Part shown: piece after piece, positions 45,431 through 56,682 of the stretch
Layout: each line of letters begins with the position of its first letter
Numbering within the stretch: the first letter of the stretch is position 1
NCBI RefSeq assembly: GCF_003086295.3
Contig: NC_092052.1
Span: forward strand, 17,328,346-17,392,345
Source of the DNA: Arachis hypogaea
Taxonomy: Eukaryota > Streptophyta > Magnoliopsida > Fabales > Fabaceae
Reading direction: 5' to 3'
DNA length: 64,000 bases
Program-made: the position numbers and the translations under genes
Notes under the pieces: model-generated
The model's input: only the letters and a program-made list of their open reading frames with translations
Databases searched by the model: none
What the model was told of the DNA's origin: nothing

Positions 45431-47090
45431 TCCTCCATTTCAAGAAAAAATGTTTAGCTTAATAAACAAAAAATAGAAATAAATAGGCTTTTTTACTTAT
45501 ATAAAATAACGGAGATTCAAAATTACTAGAATCCTCTAAATCAAATTCTGCTACTTGAATATTATCTTCCTGTTATTATATAACTCGTCTTAGGACTTTG
45601 TCGTTTAGGTTAAATAGTAAAATGTTATACCGTATAACGATTTATGTTTTTTTATTTTCAAAAGATAAGCATAAATCCTGTCAGGATAGTGGGTGTCCGA
45701 ATTTGATTATAAATCATCCCCTAAATCATATAAAAATAATTAATTTTCAAATCTTCTACCTAAAAAATTATCTAAACACATGAATTTGATTAGATAATCG
45801 TGTTAAACTCTTTAATTAAACTCACAAATTAATAAAATCTAACATTTGAAGATTGAACTTAATAAATACTACGTAACATTTATACTAAAATAAATTATTT
45901 TAAAATAAAAATAACACCATATAATATAAAAATATTAATTAAAGTTTAAAAACATAATATTTTATTACTTATTTCAATATAAAATATATATTTTAATTAT
46001 AAAATATGATTTTAACCTGGGCCAGGTTAACCCTAAGCATGACCAAATTCATTAGCAAGTGCCTAAAAAATCTTAGAAGGTTGTATATCAGTCGTGTTGT
46101 TACGTTTGATGACAACTTTAGTATGTATAGGGAGTTCTCTAATCTACTTAAACATCCATGCAAAATGGTATCACATCAATGCATGAGTTTATTGTACCTT
46201 TGATAGTCTATATCATCCAAGTTTTGTGTCTCTCTTTGCATTTATGCACACTTTGGAATTTATAGATGACATTGTATTTGATCTTTGGGTCATTTAGTTC
46301 TTTTTCTTTTGGTATCCATTTCTATTATAGTAGATAGATTGGTTAATGGTGAGTTCTGTGGTGATTTATTATTCGGTGACTAAAGATGACTTTCTTTTGA
46401 CCACACAATGGTATAGGGACACATGTGCAGCAGGTAGTCAAAAGAAAGAATGCACTAAGTTTCAGTCAAAGCTAGCAGTTAGTGCTAAGTGTGGTAACAT
46501 TTAAAGGTTTACTGTAAGGGTATGGATGGAATTTTGGGTTCCAAAACAAGACTTTGACATGGTCAAAGTTTAGATCTGACAAAAATATTTAGTTGAAAAA
46601 CCGGTTGGATGTCCAAAAAATTATCAGACAATAACTAAGATTTATAGTTCAGAAGGGGACGCAAATTATGGACCCCGTTGTAGATTAAATTTAAAAAGGA
46701 GGATGAAAGTGGTTCTTGTATGTCTGATTTAAAAAAGAGAAGGAAAAAAAGTTATTCTAAAATTTTATTATGTTAATTAAGGCAAACTTCAAGAATGACA
46801 TCCGATTGTTGATTTGCTGACCGAAATTAATTACAGATTCTGTGTAGAGGTATGAAATGAAAATCGTAAAAAAAAGTTTGAGAATAAATCTTAGTTATAT
46901 TAATTTAAGTATTAGATTCAATTGAAAAAAATTAATTCACTGCTGTAATTTTAAAATCTAAAGCACTTTTTTAAGAATAAGAATTTTTTTATTATGTAAG
47001 AAGCTTAAACTTGAGTGAGAAAAATTTTAAAAAAATCTTTAGTTGCTTTTAAGGAGACAGGTTATGTAGCAGTATTAATTATATTAATAA
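45431..47090. other. Intergenic, AT-rich; one unrecognised short ORF
   Basis: A 65-codon frame (46006-46203, MILTWARLTLSMTKFISKCL...) looks protein-like but matches no family I know. No repeats identified. Confidence 0.4.
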
Positions 47091-47099
47091 TATTTAAGA

Positions 47100-47216
47100 G
47101 GTTAAATTACACAATTAGTCCCTACACTTTTAGTGAAATTGCAAATTGGTCCCTATAGTTTAAAAGTTTGTAATTGGGTCCCTAAAGAAAATTAAAATTT
47201 GTAATTGGATCCCTAC
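47100..47216 (+). repeat. Left TIR of the Pack-MULE
   Basis: Inverted partner of 48706-48820. An additional, inner inverted match ends at 47352 (TATAATTTAAC), followed by TATTTAAAA, which nearly copies the TSD (8 of 9). Confidence 0.88.
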
Positions 47217-47427
47217 CGTTCAAACACCATCTGATTTAATGGAATATTCCTCAGCATATTCGCTATTTTAAACATGTGAGTTGCACGTGTTTAACAGTAA
47301 GGACTAATTTGTAATTTTAATAAAAATATAGGGACCAACACTATAATTTAACTATTTAAAAATGACCAAAAAATCCCTAACCCACCCCACCCCCTCCCCT
47401 CCCCAGCCCTCTCACTGTCACTTCTCC

Positions 47428-47810
47428 ATGCCCAAAATGAAGCACCTCCTTCGAAAGCTTCACATCGGTGGCGCCACCACTGCCACTCCCACCACCGCCA
47501 TCCACCACGTGCCGCCGCCGCCGCCGATTATCGCTCCCTCTACTTCTTCCGCTTCCTCTTCCGCTCTCTCCTCTCCCACTCGAATCGTCGTGGATCCAAT
47601 TCCAAACCCTAGCAGCACCACCACCACCAGCATCAGCAATAGCGAAAACGGCATCGTTAGTGATTTTGGTTTGTTGGAGGAAAAGAAGTTTCAGATGTAA
47701 TTGGCTCTCGCGATCAGCGCCTCCGATCCCGATGTCCATAAGGACCTTGAATTTGTGTAGATCGATGCCGCTAAACAGATCAGCCTCGGATATGAAGGAT
47801 ATGTGCTATC
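47428..47810 (+). pseudogene. Captured 5' end of EDR1/SIS8-like Raf-type MAPKKK
   Basis: Starts MPKMKHLLRKLHIGG, the conserved N-terminus of plant SIS8/EDR1-like kinases, followed by a Pro/Ser/Thr-rich low-complexity stretch and then EEKKFQM, stop, LALAISASDPDVHKDLEFV, stop, IDAAKQISLG. The family reads Gln at both stop positions (CAG/CAA to TAG/TAA). The homology ends at about 47808 inside the EDR1 domain; the kinase domain is absent. The parent protein is a cytosolic signalling kinase in stress, sugar and ethylene responses. This piece can make only a truncated peptide of about 90-112 residues, if it is expressed at all. Confidence 0.85.
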
Positions 47811-48015
47811 GTTCAATTTCAGTCCCTTCGTTACTGGGTACTCTCTCTCTCTCTTTCTCTCACACACACATACATAGTAGCAGATACATTAGTAGTCCCT
47901 AATTACTGATACATCAATAGCTAGAAAGGATTAATATGACTATTGATTGTCTTGGTTAGGATTAATGTGGGTAAATGGTTCTCTTTTTTTCTTGGTTGAT
48001 ATGATTGTTATGCAG

Positions 48016-48602
48016 ACACGGCTGGTGAGCTTCAGGGGGAAGCTCTGATGCACAAGACATATGCTGCTCGCCTTATTGGTGGAGAGGCATCAGCCCCTGC
48101 AGCTGCAACTTCAGTTCTTCGGTTTATGATTGATCTTGGTAAGATGTGTCGCCCCTTTACTACTGTTTGTAGACGTGCTGAGTTTCTAGAAAGCAGCATT
48201 GACTTATATTTTTCTTGTGCGAGGTTAGTTCTGAGATGAGTTTTCCTTTATCTTCTTTTCGGTTTGTTCTATTGTTCTTCGGTTACATCTGTTCAATTTC
48301 CTACCTGTGGACTGTAATCATATTCTGATTAACTACTTATTGACTTTTATAAATTTGTGTCGCTGTTATCACTGTCCAACTGAAAATAGATTCTTTTATA
48401 TTGAACCAAATCTTTTATGACTTACAGGGCTGCACATGCTGTTAAAATGGCAAAAGAACTCTCTGCGGTGTCAGAAGAGAAAACAACGAACGAAGGTGAT
48501 GATACTTGCAGTTCACAGAATACATTTTCTAGCTTACCTCTCGAGCAGGATCAGTCTGTTAATACCTCCACTAGAATTGGTAGCATTCCTCTTGTGCAGT
48601 GA
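48016..48602 (+). pseudogene. Captured exons of a SPIRRIG-like BEACH-domain gene
   Basis: Two exons, 48016-48223 and 48428-48602, with an acceptor TTATGCAG before the first and a proper GT-AG intron (48224-48427) between. They encode ELQGEALMHKTYAARLIGGE, ATSVLRFMIDLGKMCRPFTT, CRRAEFLESSIDLYFSCA and AAHAVKMAKELSAVSEEKTT, which match the middle part of plant BEACH-domain proteins (SPIRRIG/BCHC type; WD40-BEACH scaffold for membrane traffic and RNA granules). The frame is open through both exons and ends at the TGA 48600-48602. The remainder of the large gene is not here. Confidence 0.82.
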
Positions 48603-48705
48603 AGAAGGAAGGGGAAGAAGAGAAGAGAAAGGATAATAGAAAAAAAGGAAAAAGAAGAAGTGGACATTATGGTAAATGTGTATTTTTTTTACAGTAAACG
48701 TTATT

Positions 48706-48820
48706 GAGGATCTAATTACAAATTTTAATTTTCTTCAGGGACTCAATTACAAAATTTTAAACTATAGGGACCAATTTGCAATTTCACTGAAAGTGTAGGG
48801 ACTAACGGTATAATTTAACC
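48706..48820 (-). repeat. Right TIR of the Pack-MULE
   Basis: Inverted partner of 47100-47216, ending TAATTTAACC at 48820. Confidence 0.88.
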
Positions 48821-48829
48821 TATTTAAGA

Positions 48830-49980
48830 GACAATAAAAATCAGTTTAATATAAATAGTTATAAATTGTCTTATTTAATATTTATTAATTATTATTAAAA
48901 TAATTATATAATTTTAAATATAATAAATATGTAATTATAGATGTATAATAAAATAATTGATTAAATTAAAGTTTTCTAATATTAAAAAATTTTTGTTATC
49001 GTAAACCATAAATAATCTTAAGTTTCAATTTAATTAGTTTAAAAATTTTGTATTTTGTAAAATTCAATAATAATTGATACTTTTCGGACAATACGCACAC
49101 TTTTGGTTTAAGCCAACCTTTCATTATTGTAATTTCTTTAGGTATTTTAGTAGTAGCAGACAAACATGTAGCTCAATTTTTTTTTAATTTTATATTCAAT
49201 TTTTAAAATTATTTTTAGTTTCATTACCCTTTTAAAATTACTATATTATATTTTTATTATATTTTCTCATTATATCACATATTATTTTTTGTTATTATTA
49301 TTCTTTATACACAAATGAATTCCAAGAAAAAGAATAATATTAAATTTTATATTTTTATATATAAAAATATTACAATTTATTATATTATAAATTAACTTTG
49401 TACCACATAACAGAAAATAGAATTATGTATTTACTTGTTGTTACTTTCTTTTTTTCTACTTTTTTTTAATTGTCTAAATTAGCCTATATATTATCAAATT
49501 ATTTTTATTATTTATACAGTATTTTTTTTCTTTGATAGTTATCTGTTGAATTAGCAATTTTGTTTATTGTATTTTAATATTTTTATTTTAGTTTCACTCA
49601 ATAAATTATCCAAATTCAAACCTATTATTACGAATCACTTCTTGATCATATAATTGGTATTGTTTAAACAGAAATCTTGATACCTTAAAATTTTTAAAGT
49701 AAAAGAAAAACACAATGAAATCAAATTAGATGAGCTAATAAAATAAAATAATTTTAAAAAAATAGAAGATATATAAAATGTTAAATTAAAATTTACTTGG
49801 TCTGTGAGAGAGGAGAAGAAAGAAAAGAAAGTTATCATAAAGGTTGAAACAATAAAAAATATATGATAGAGAATTTAGATATTTATTTGGTTGTCAGATT
49901 ATTATAAGATAAATATTCATGTACTCAAGTTTGAAATACAATATTAATCAATAATTTAAAAATAAAAGATAATATTTTTC
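48830..49980. other. AT-rich intergenic DNA
   Basis: No genes. Only short, low-complexity frames. Confidence 0.6.
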
Positions 49981-50089
49981 TATGCAAAGCAATTTAAAAA
50001 GAAAAAATGAGTTAATGAAAATTTTTTTTGAGAAAAAAATAATAGTTCTCTTCGTAAATCAAATTATTGAGAAGGAAAAAAATAAAGTA

Positions 50090-50880
50090 GTAGACCCAAT
50101 ACAAGAAAAAGTAATATTTGTAACAAAAATATTTGTTATAAAAAATATCAAATTTTTTACTATACGATTTTGTAAAAAAAAAAAATTTGTTACAGAGTTG
50201 TTACCACATGACCCGTTATAAAAAATTTTGTAACAAACAATAAAATTGTTACAATATAAAATAATATTTTGCAACAATATTTTTTAATACAAAAACTGAA
50301 ATTTATTACAAAATCAATCATAAATTTGACAAATAAACTCGTTTTTGTAATAATTTAGATTTTGTGTCATAATATTTTATTACAAATTACTACTTACTTT
50401 GTTGGGAAAGTATACCATTCCCCCTTGAGAAAACACCTTTGACAGAGAAATAAAATAGACACAATCACAACACAAGAATTTAACGTGGAAACTCCAATTA
50501 CCGGAGAAAAAACCACGGCCGTTGTCAAATGAAGAATATCACTATGTGAAAATTGTTACAACACATAGACTTCTTTCTCTCTAACACCGGCACCCCAGTA
50601 CACCCACACTCTCTCAAAGCAAATATCTAACTACACCTCACAACACTCTCTAGTCAAAGAGTACAGAGGAAAAGAAAAATCAGATACAAGCTTAAAGTGT
50701 TTCTGACTGGTGCAAAAACAAATGGAGAACTTAGCCTCATATTTATAGCCTAGGCCATCCACTCCATTTGCTATCCTAAGCAATGTGGGACTAATTCAAC
50801 CAAATTCTAACATACTTCTGTAACATTTTTTATTATTTTAGTTACAAAAATAAAAGGTTCATTTTTCAACATTTAATTAA
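50090..50880. mobile_element. CACTA-like subterminal repeat cluster (tentative)
   Basis: Repeated short motifs TTTGTAACAAA, TTTGTTACA and ATTGTTACA in both orientations (50115-50395, continued at 50818-50850) look like subterminal repeats of legume CACTA elements. No CACTA end motif or 3-bp TSD was found. A solo LTR (50400-50812) is inserted in it. Confidence 0.4.
50400..50812 (-). mobile_element. Solo Ty1/copia LTR, TSD TACTT
   Basis: 413 bp. On the minus strand it starts TGTTAGAATTTGG and ends CTTTCCCAACA. An exact 5-bp TSD TACTT lies at 50395-50399 and 50813-50817. A TATA-like CTATAAATATGAGG on the minus strand (about 50735-50748) marks the LTR promoter. No internal sequence, so it arose by LTR-LTR recombination. 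Confidence 0.92.
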
Positions 50881-51159
50881 ATAATTGATACATCAATTAA
50901 TTATCTAAACACACTAATTCAACATTTTTATAATATATAATCATATAGATAATTATGATATCTTATATGTAATTAAGATTCTTTTACAATAACACATTAA
51001 AAATCAAACCATATAATTACCTTCATCAAAGTAAGTTAAGTTAGAACCCACGAGTTAAAATTAACTAATTCTTAGAGAATCTATTCTTAAAGTTAAAAAC
51101 CAGCCAATCAAAAATGCAAATTGTGAACAACTGACGATTTTATTATATAAACTTCGGTT

Positions 51160-52330
51160 TATGTGGCCTTTTTTCTGTCAGCCCTCTCATAGTGCTTCTT
51201 ATCAAGCAGCGCTTGTCGATTCCAGTAGAAAAACTTCTTCAAAATATCCCTCTCTCTTCGTCTTTAATAGAATTTCCCTTTCGCACCGCAAAACCAATAC
51301 CCTTTAGCCAATTAAATTCATTATTACATCATATAAAAAGGTACTACTAAATTTTTTTAAACATTTTTTGGGACATCACTTTTGGCCAATGAAAATACTT
51401 ATATTCTTGTGATATAGTTTACACTTGAAAAATATTGGGAACGTGCATTGACATCATTTATCACACTACCTAGACCTAAACCTGCTGATGCCTAAACGCA
51501 ACTTTGAGCCAAGACCTATATGTGCCTGCATCAAAAGTTACAAAATGCTAGAATATGTGCACTTTAAATATTAATGACAAAAATAGTTAAAGAAAAGGTA
51601 CAAATTAAACGTATTTCAAAAGGAAAACCATTTTATATTCATTTTAAAGCCATCTAAAAAAATGTATTTCTAGAAACAGTTCAAGACAAATTTTTATCAT
51701 CCTGTAAATAAATAGAACAAAAGCAAAACATTTGCTACTAAAACACTTGTGTAAGACTCCCATTTTTCATCCATACCTCTACCATAGAGCTTTCATTTGT
51801 GATTTGTATGATCTTTTAAATGCCAATGTTTAAATTTTTGGTTTCATTTGTCTCAGATTAACCAAAAATAACATTGAATTTCATGACCAGAATTCTTATT
51901 CGATATGCGAGACTTCCAATCCACCAATGACTGACTTCGATGCCAGTCCCAAAATACAATGTTGTAACTTGCGCAAATCCGTCCCCTACTTGCTATGCTG
52001 GGCATCTTTCAAAGGCCACACTTGATTCGAGCTGCACAACTCTCGTCAAGGATTCTCCACTTTTAGAAGCAGACACCAGAAATGCGATGTGCCTACTCCA
52101 TTTTATAAAGAACCTTGTCACAATGCTAAAGAAAAATAAATACCATTAGATCAATTTTCAATTACAAATGCTAATATACACAGCAAACTTTATTTTTTAT
52201 ACAAAAGGTATATTCCTTTCCCATTGCACGTTGTAATAATACTTTCTCTGAATTTGAGCTAGAGTCCTATATGTACTTAATATGCCATACGATGTTCATT
52301 CTTAAAAATCACAATGGTAATATTTCAAAT
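51160..52330 (-). repeat. Direct repeat copy A: FAR1-transposase 5' end plus upstream DNA
   Basis: Matches 58506-60455 in the same orientation. It starts with a broken piece of the FAR1 DNA-binding domain (51160-51310), then lacks the counterpart of 58656-59124 (about 470 bp), then continues through the upstream flank (blocks TTTTTTGGGACATCACTTTT and CAAAACACTTGTGTAAGACT). It is a truncated second copy of the transposon end. Confidence 0.85.
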
Positions 52331-52339
52331 AAACTCCAA

Positions 52340-52616
52340 AAGTAACTGTTAGACTGGGACTGGCATTTTGAAATCATTTATGAATAGCAATACCAAATCG
52401 TACAAACAAAATAGCATGGTAACTAAGCATAAGACATACGATCCAAAAATATTTAATCTGCATCCAAAGAACCAACGAAATGATCAAGTTATGTTGTGTT
52501 TGGAACAATTTGAGAATAGTTATCTCGTAGGAAAAGAATTCTTTTCTTTGGGCCAATCTAGCAACAGATAGAGGATCTGAAAGCTATCATTGTGAAACAG
52601 GGACAATTCAATCAGT
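52340..52616. other. Junction between repeat copy A and the Ulp1-like gene
   Basis: Short region with no recognised sequence. It may contain the promoter side of the Ulp1-like pseudogene. Confidence 0.4.
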
Positions 52617-55575
52617 ATGTGCTCAATGCTGCACCAGGACATAGGTGCAAAGGACAAATCTCCGATTATGGAGAGCAATTTTTCGAACGCCATCCGGTCG
52701 AAGAACTGGGTGACAAATACAACCGAACACACTACTAAGAGGGGTCAGCCAAGGTTAAGAACATACAAACGGCGTAAGACTAGGACCAAAAGCAAAGCGA
52801 AGGAGGACCATGACTACGTTCCGCAACAAAATCATCTGAGTAACTCAGACGGCAGATCCTTCAAGTTCAGGCGCAGCAATGCCAAAACGACTCCGTCATC
52901 GAAGACTGCAGCAATGAAGTCTGGTCTCAAGGGGAGGCAAAATCTGTTTCTGGCTTTGATGGTTTCAACTGGATGTCATGAACCCTACAACTCGTATGTC
53001 ACGAATACAACTGTGAAGATTGCTCGTACTCTGGCCCTTCAACAGAAGTTCATGCAACACCAGCACTTGGATAGCAGTTTTATGGAAAAAGACGCTGGTA
53101 GTAAAATCTCCAAGGTTTGTGCCTTAAACCTGGATGTTTTATTGGCATTAGTTCCTATTAATGTGAACGACTGTTGTTTGAGAATGATGTTAACTACTGA
53201 TATCATTGATCAAGGTATGTAGGTCTCGTTTCAACCTAGTCCGGACACGGAGATAAATGGATTACACCTAGCTATCGCCTCCTACATCTTTAATACCGCA
53301 CTGGATCAAGAGAGAGTTTACCGTGTAGACACTTATTTCCATGATGGTTTTGGTCGTTGCAATTATATAAACAGAGACGGATTTCATGGGGGGCTAATGA
53401 GAGGAGTTGGCCCCCCGGAAAAAAATTGAAACTCTTATACATTACTGAATTTAAATGGATAAATTATGTTGAGTCAATCTTAGTCGTTAATATTGCTTTC
53501 TTAAAAGAAAATGCTAATATAGATGTCTTTATTCTTCTGAAAAGATGACACTTATTAAAACTACACCTAACCATAATAATTAATTGGTCAACAACATACT
53601 TATGCTTAACTAACATTAACTAATCAAAAGATAATTTTTTAATTTTATCATATCTTAAAACAATGTTAGTTTCGGCATAAAATTGAAATGTACATGGGAG
53701 CACATATTTGTATTCTTAAAATACCTGCTCACTAGAAATGGGAGCAAGAGCCCTGGTATGTTTACATATATGTCGGTTCCTATAAGATTAAACATCGTAG
53801 ATGTTGGAAAACAGTTAGATTGATTTGTTATTATTATCAAGGAAATACTTGTTCTGAATCCATATTGTGCCATGAAGAACAAGGCCCTGGGGACTTTAGA
53901 GTCGAGGAAGCAAATGGTGGACGACGTACGTCACACATGTTTAACTATCTAAATTGAATGCCAATTATTTTTCTATGACCGGACACTTTCATTTTAATGT
54001 CAGTGTTATGTTTTACACAGATATTGATTCTACTCGCAAGGATGCTTGCATTGGACTCCATGAGGCTGCAATGGTACCTGCCGACGACCTTTGCGGTTAG
54101 TGATCTAACTGTTTAATTTGTTTTACATTGGAGCTATTCGATAAGCTTAAAGCCAAAACTGTCAAATGACTGTAATAAATGAGGGTTTTAACTACCTAAC
54201 ACTCTGACTGTGTGGTAACAGTTTCAATCTATAGAAAATAGGGACAGGGCGAGGCCCATTACCGAAGGCAACCATTTCTGCCATAAGAAAGAACTTCATG
54301 GGTTACGCTGATGAATTCCTAAAGGTATTTACACATGCTTTTAATTGTGCGTGCTACATCTATATGACCTTAGTTAATAACTGAATACACATTTTATTTC
54401 CTCTAATATGAGGCAGATTTATTGCCCCATGTGGTGCAATAACCATTGGTTTTTATTATTGTCGACCTATCACGAAATTAGCTGGTTTATCTTGACTCAC
54501 TCAGGAAATTGGTAATGTTGTTATTCCAAAATGTCCAAATATCCTTAGCTGCATATTTATTATGATGAACATGTTTCTGAAAAGATATGTATGTTTTGCT
54601 ACATGTTTGTCATTATTCTTTGGCAATAAAAGTCTGCTTGGGTCGAGCATAGCTGCTAGTTATGCAGTGTTGTGTTGTATGCCTAGCCTTGCCATGGTTG
54701 GGAATGTGTACGATGACAGGATTCTGCTATGTATTATGTGCTCTACATTCATCATTGGATATTTGTTGTTGTGAATATTATAAAATGTTAAACAGTACAC
54801 TGTATTTGCAACAAAATTTATTCAGCCAGCAATGATCGTTGTGTCTGTGATAAGTGTGTGAATACTTTAATTCGGGACCATGCTAGTCTTTCTATGTGAT
54901 TTTCAAATCTCCAATATATTCTAGTGATATAACGGACATGGCTAACAAGAATGCAACTGTTATTGTGCCACAGACAATCTTTTTGGATGACCTTTTGGAG
55001 GACCGTTCTTGGTGTGCTAATGCAAATATGGACAAAATTGAATGTAGTGAGTTTGAGATTAAGGAGTCTAACATTGTTCAACAACTTCCACAAAGGTGAC
55101 TGATTTATACATAAACTCGAAACAAATGTTATTCCTTGATTGCAACTATTACCATATTTGCATTGGTTAAAAAAACTTGGAAGCTGATTGGGCTGATGTT
55201 ATAACTTTTTTTCGGACCGCGACCATGAACCCGTACAACAATGACAGTGGCGTGTTTGTAGAACAGTGGATGATCATGTACCACTTGTTCTATGACTACG
55301 GTGTTGAGATATAATCTGGATTGAAGTTTCATAAACCCTTATAAATTAGATCACATTGCATAGAAGGTATGAACTTTCATTTGAACTAACATTGCACTTG
55401 TCGTTGTAATAACTCACAAGTGTGTTGACGTTGTACCAGAAATTTTATTTGGTCACCGACTACAGCCAAATGTGCCTTGCAATCGACATGGTACTAAAGT
55501 ATCACAACGATAACAGAATGGAAATCATTGAAGCAACTTTGAAATACTGGGAGAGTTTCTTAGCCGATCCTTGAT
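52617..55575 (+). pseudogene. Ulp1-type (C48) cysteine-protease-like gene carried by MULE
   Basis: Exon-like pieces on the plus strand: 52617-53219 (Lys/Arg/Ser-rich N-terminus, KKTRTKSKAKEDH-like), 53222-53390 (FQPSPDTEINGLHLAIASYI), 53855-53935 (NPYCAMKNKALGTLESRKQM), 54020-54100 (ARMLALDSMRLQWYLPTTFA), 54245-54330 (ATISAIRKNFMGYADEFLK), 54415-54520 (IYCPMWCNNHWFLLL, then after a 1-base slip LVYLDSLRKL), 54896-55099, 55180-55335 (NNDSGVFVEQWMIMYHLFYD) and 55440-55575 (CLAIDMVLKYHNDNRME). These match the C-terminal Ulp1 fold: His in NNHWFLL and Asp in YLDSL are visible, but the catalytic Cys position (D-C-G-V) reads Ser. Ulp1 proteases cut SUMO; MULE-borne forms (Kaonashi-type) are known, role unclear. 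This copy is broken. Confidence 0.78.
53375..53800. other. Possible small insertion in the Ulp1-like gene
   Basis: The coding match stops after CNYINRDGFHGG-like sequence and does not resume until 53855. The piece begins AGAGACGGATTTCATGGGGGG and soon has GGAGTTGGCCCCCCGG, ends typical of G-rich hAT-like elements (compare 30297-31413), but I could not find the other end or TSD. Confidence 0.35.
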
Positions 55576-55599
55576 ATCAACCTTGGGGTATACTTAGCC

Positions 55600-56670
55600 G
55601 AAGAAACCATTTCTTTTGTTTGAGGCAGACAAACTTTGTTCCCTACTATGACTTTTCTAAAAGCATTATTTTGTAAAATGAGTTGTCTCTCCAATTTGGA
55701 GATTAACACTGTTATGTTTGTGCTGCTGATCATGTGATACTTATTATGTTATGTGGATGCTCTACTGTTGGACAAATTTTCTTTTAACTACTATTATGAC
55801 TTTATTTAGAATACTAATGTCATGGCCTTCAGTTATGTTCATAGAATATACTAGAATAGATATGTAAATACAAAATGTTAGCCTCCCATGCTAAAATATT
55901 GCTCTGATACCTGAAGTGTACCTCATTTATCATTTGATAAATGGCCTCACTTGAAACAAGTTTTGGTAGATTGTAGAAAGTCCATTTGTGAATTAGGTGG
56001 TACAATGACAAAAAAAAAGTAGGTATAAAAAATATCACGCTACATAGCACAATCTCAGGTGCTCCAATGCTAGTTTAATATGAACACAACATTGTCCGAA
56101 ATACACAACATAATATTAATGAACCATAAGTCTCCCTTGGGCATATGCATCCTCTCATGTGGCAGTGAACTATACCCACCCCTCTCCATCACACTCCTTG
56201 TGTCCCAGTAGAACATGATTAAAACATTAATATTGTCTACAATACTTTGCCTTAAAAACATCGAACATCACAATAAAGGAACCACAACATGAATGAAATA
56301 AATTACTTGCACTCAGCACCAACAGTATTAATTCAAAGAAGTCCCATTCATAAGTAACACATCACTTCAGAACCTTTTTCAAAGCACATTAACCTACCAT
56401 AACATTGTCTAATATGGCAAAACAACTAAAATCATAAAAGTGGATAAGCACACTAAAAAGATGTAAATTTATCATAATTGGCTAAAACCCTCATTCACAA
56501 GTAGTCACGTCCATGCAACTAATTTCTCCGTGAAATCTTCCCGGTAGAATGAACTTGCCTCTGGCTGGGTCCACCATCCTGCAAAATGATACTTGGCCCG
56601 TCAGTTGAATCAAGTACTGAAGTTTAGAACATTAATGCACAACAAATATCATCAAATAAGTAACAACTAC
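55600..56670. other. Region between the converging Ulp1-like and FAR1-like genes
   Basis: 3' flanks of both genes. No other gene seen. Confidence 0.5.
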
Positions 56671-56682
56671 GAACGTGAAGCA

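Larger units (their letters stand above)
47100..48820 (+). mobile_element. Chimeric Pack-MULE, TSD TATTTAAGA
   Basis: 1721 bp. TIRs of about 115 bp start GGTTAAATTA and share CTACACTT, AGTGAAATTGCAAATTGGTC and CCTATAGTTTAAAA with few mismatches. An exact 9-bp TSD TATTTAAGA sits at 47091-47099 and 48821-48829, so it is a Mutator-type insertion. Between the TIRs lie 5' sequence of an EDR1/SIS8-like kinase gene and intron-containing exons of a SPIRRIG-like BEACH gene. Introns are kept, so capture was from genomic DNA. No transposase. Confidence 0.9.

Noticed and set aside
47377..47739. Gly-rich minus-strand ORF
   Set aside because: Antisense of the Pro/Ser-rich EDR1-like fragment; the plus strand has the conserved start and EDR1 motif.
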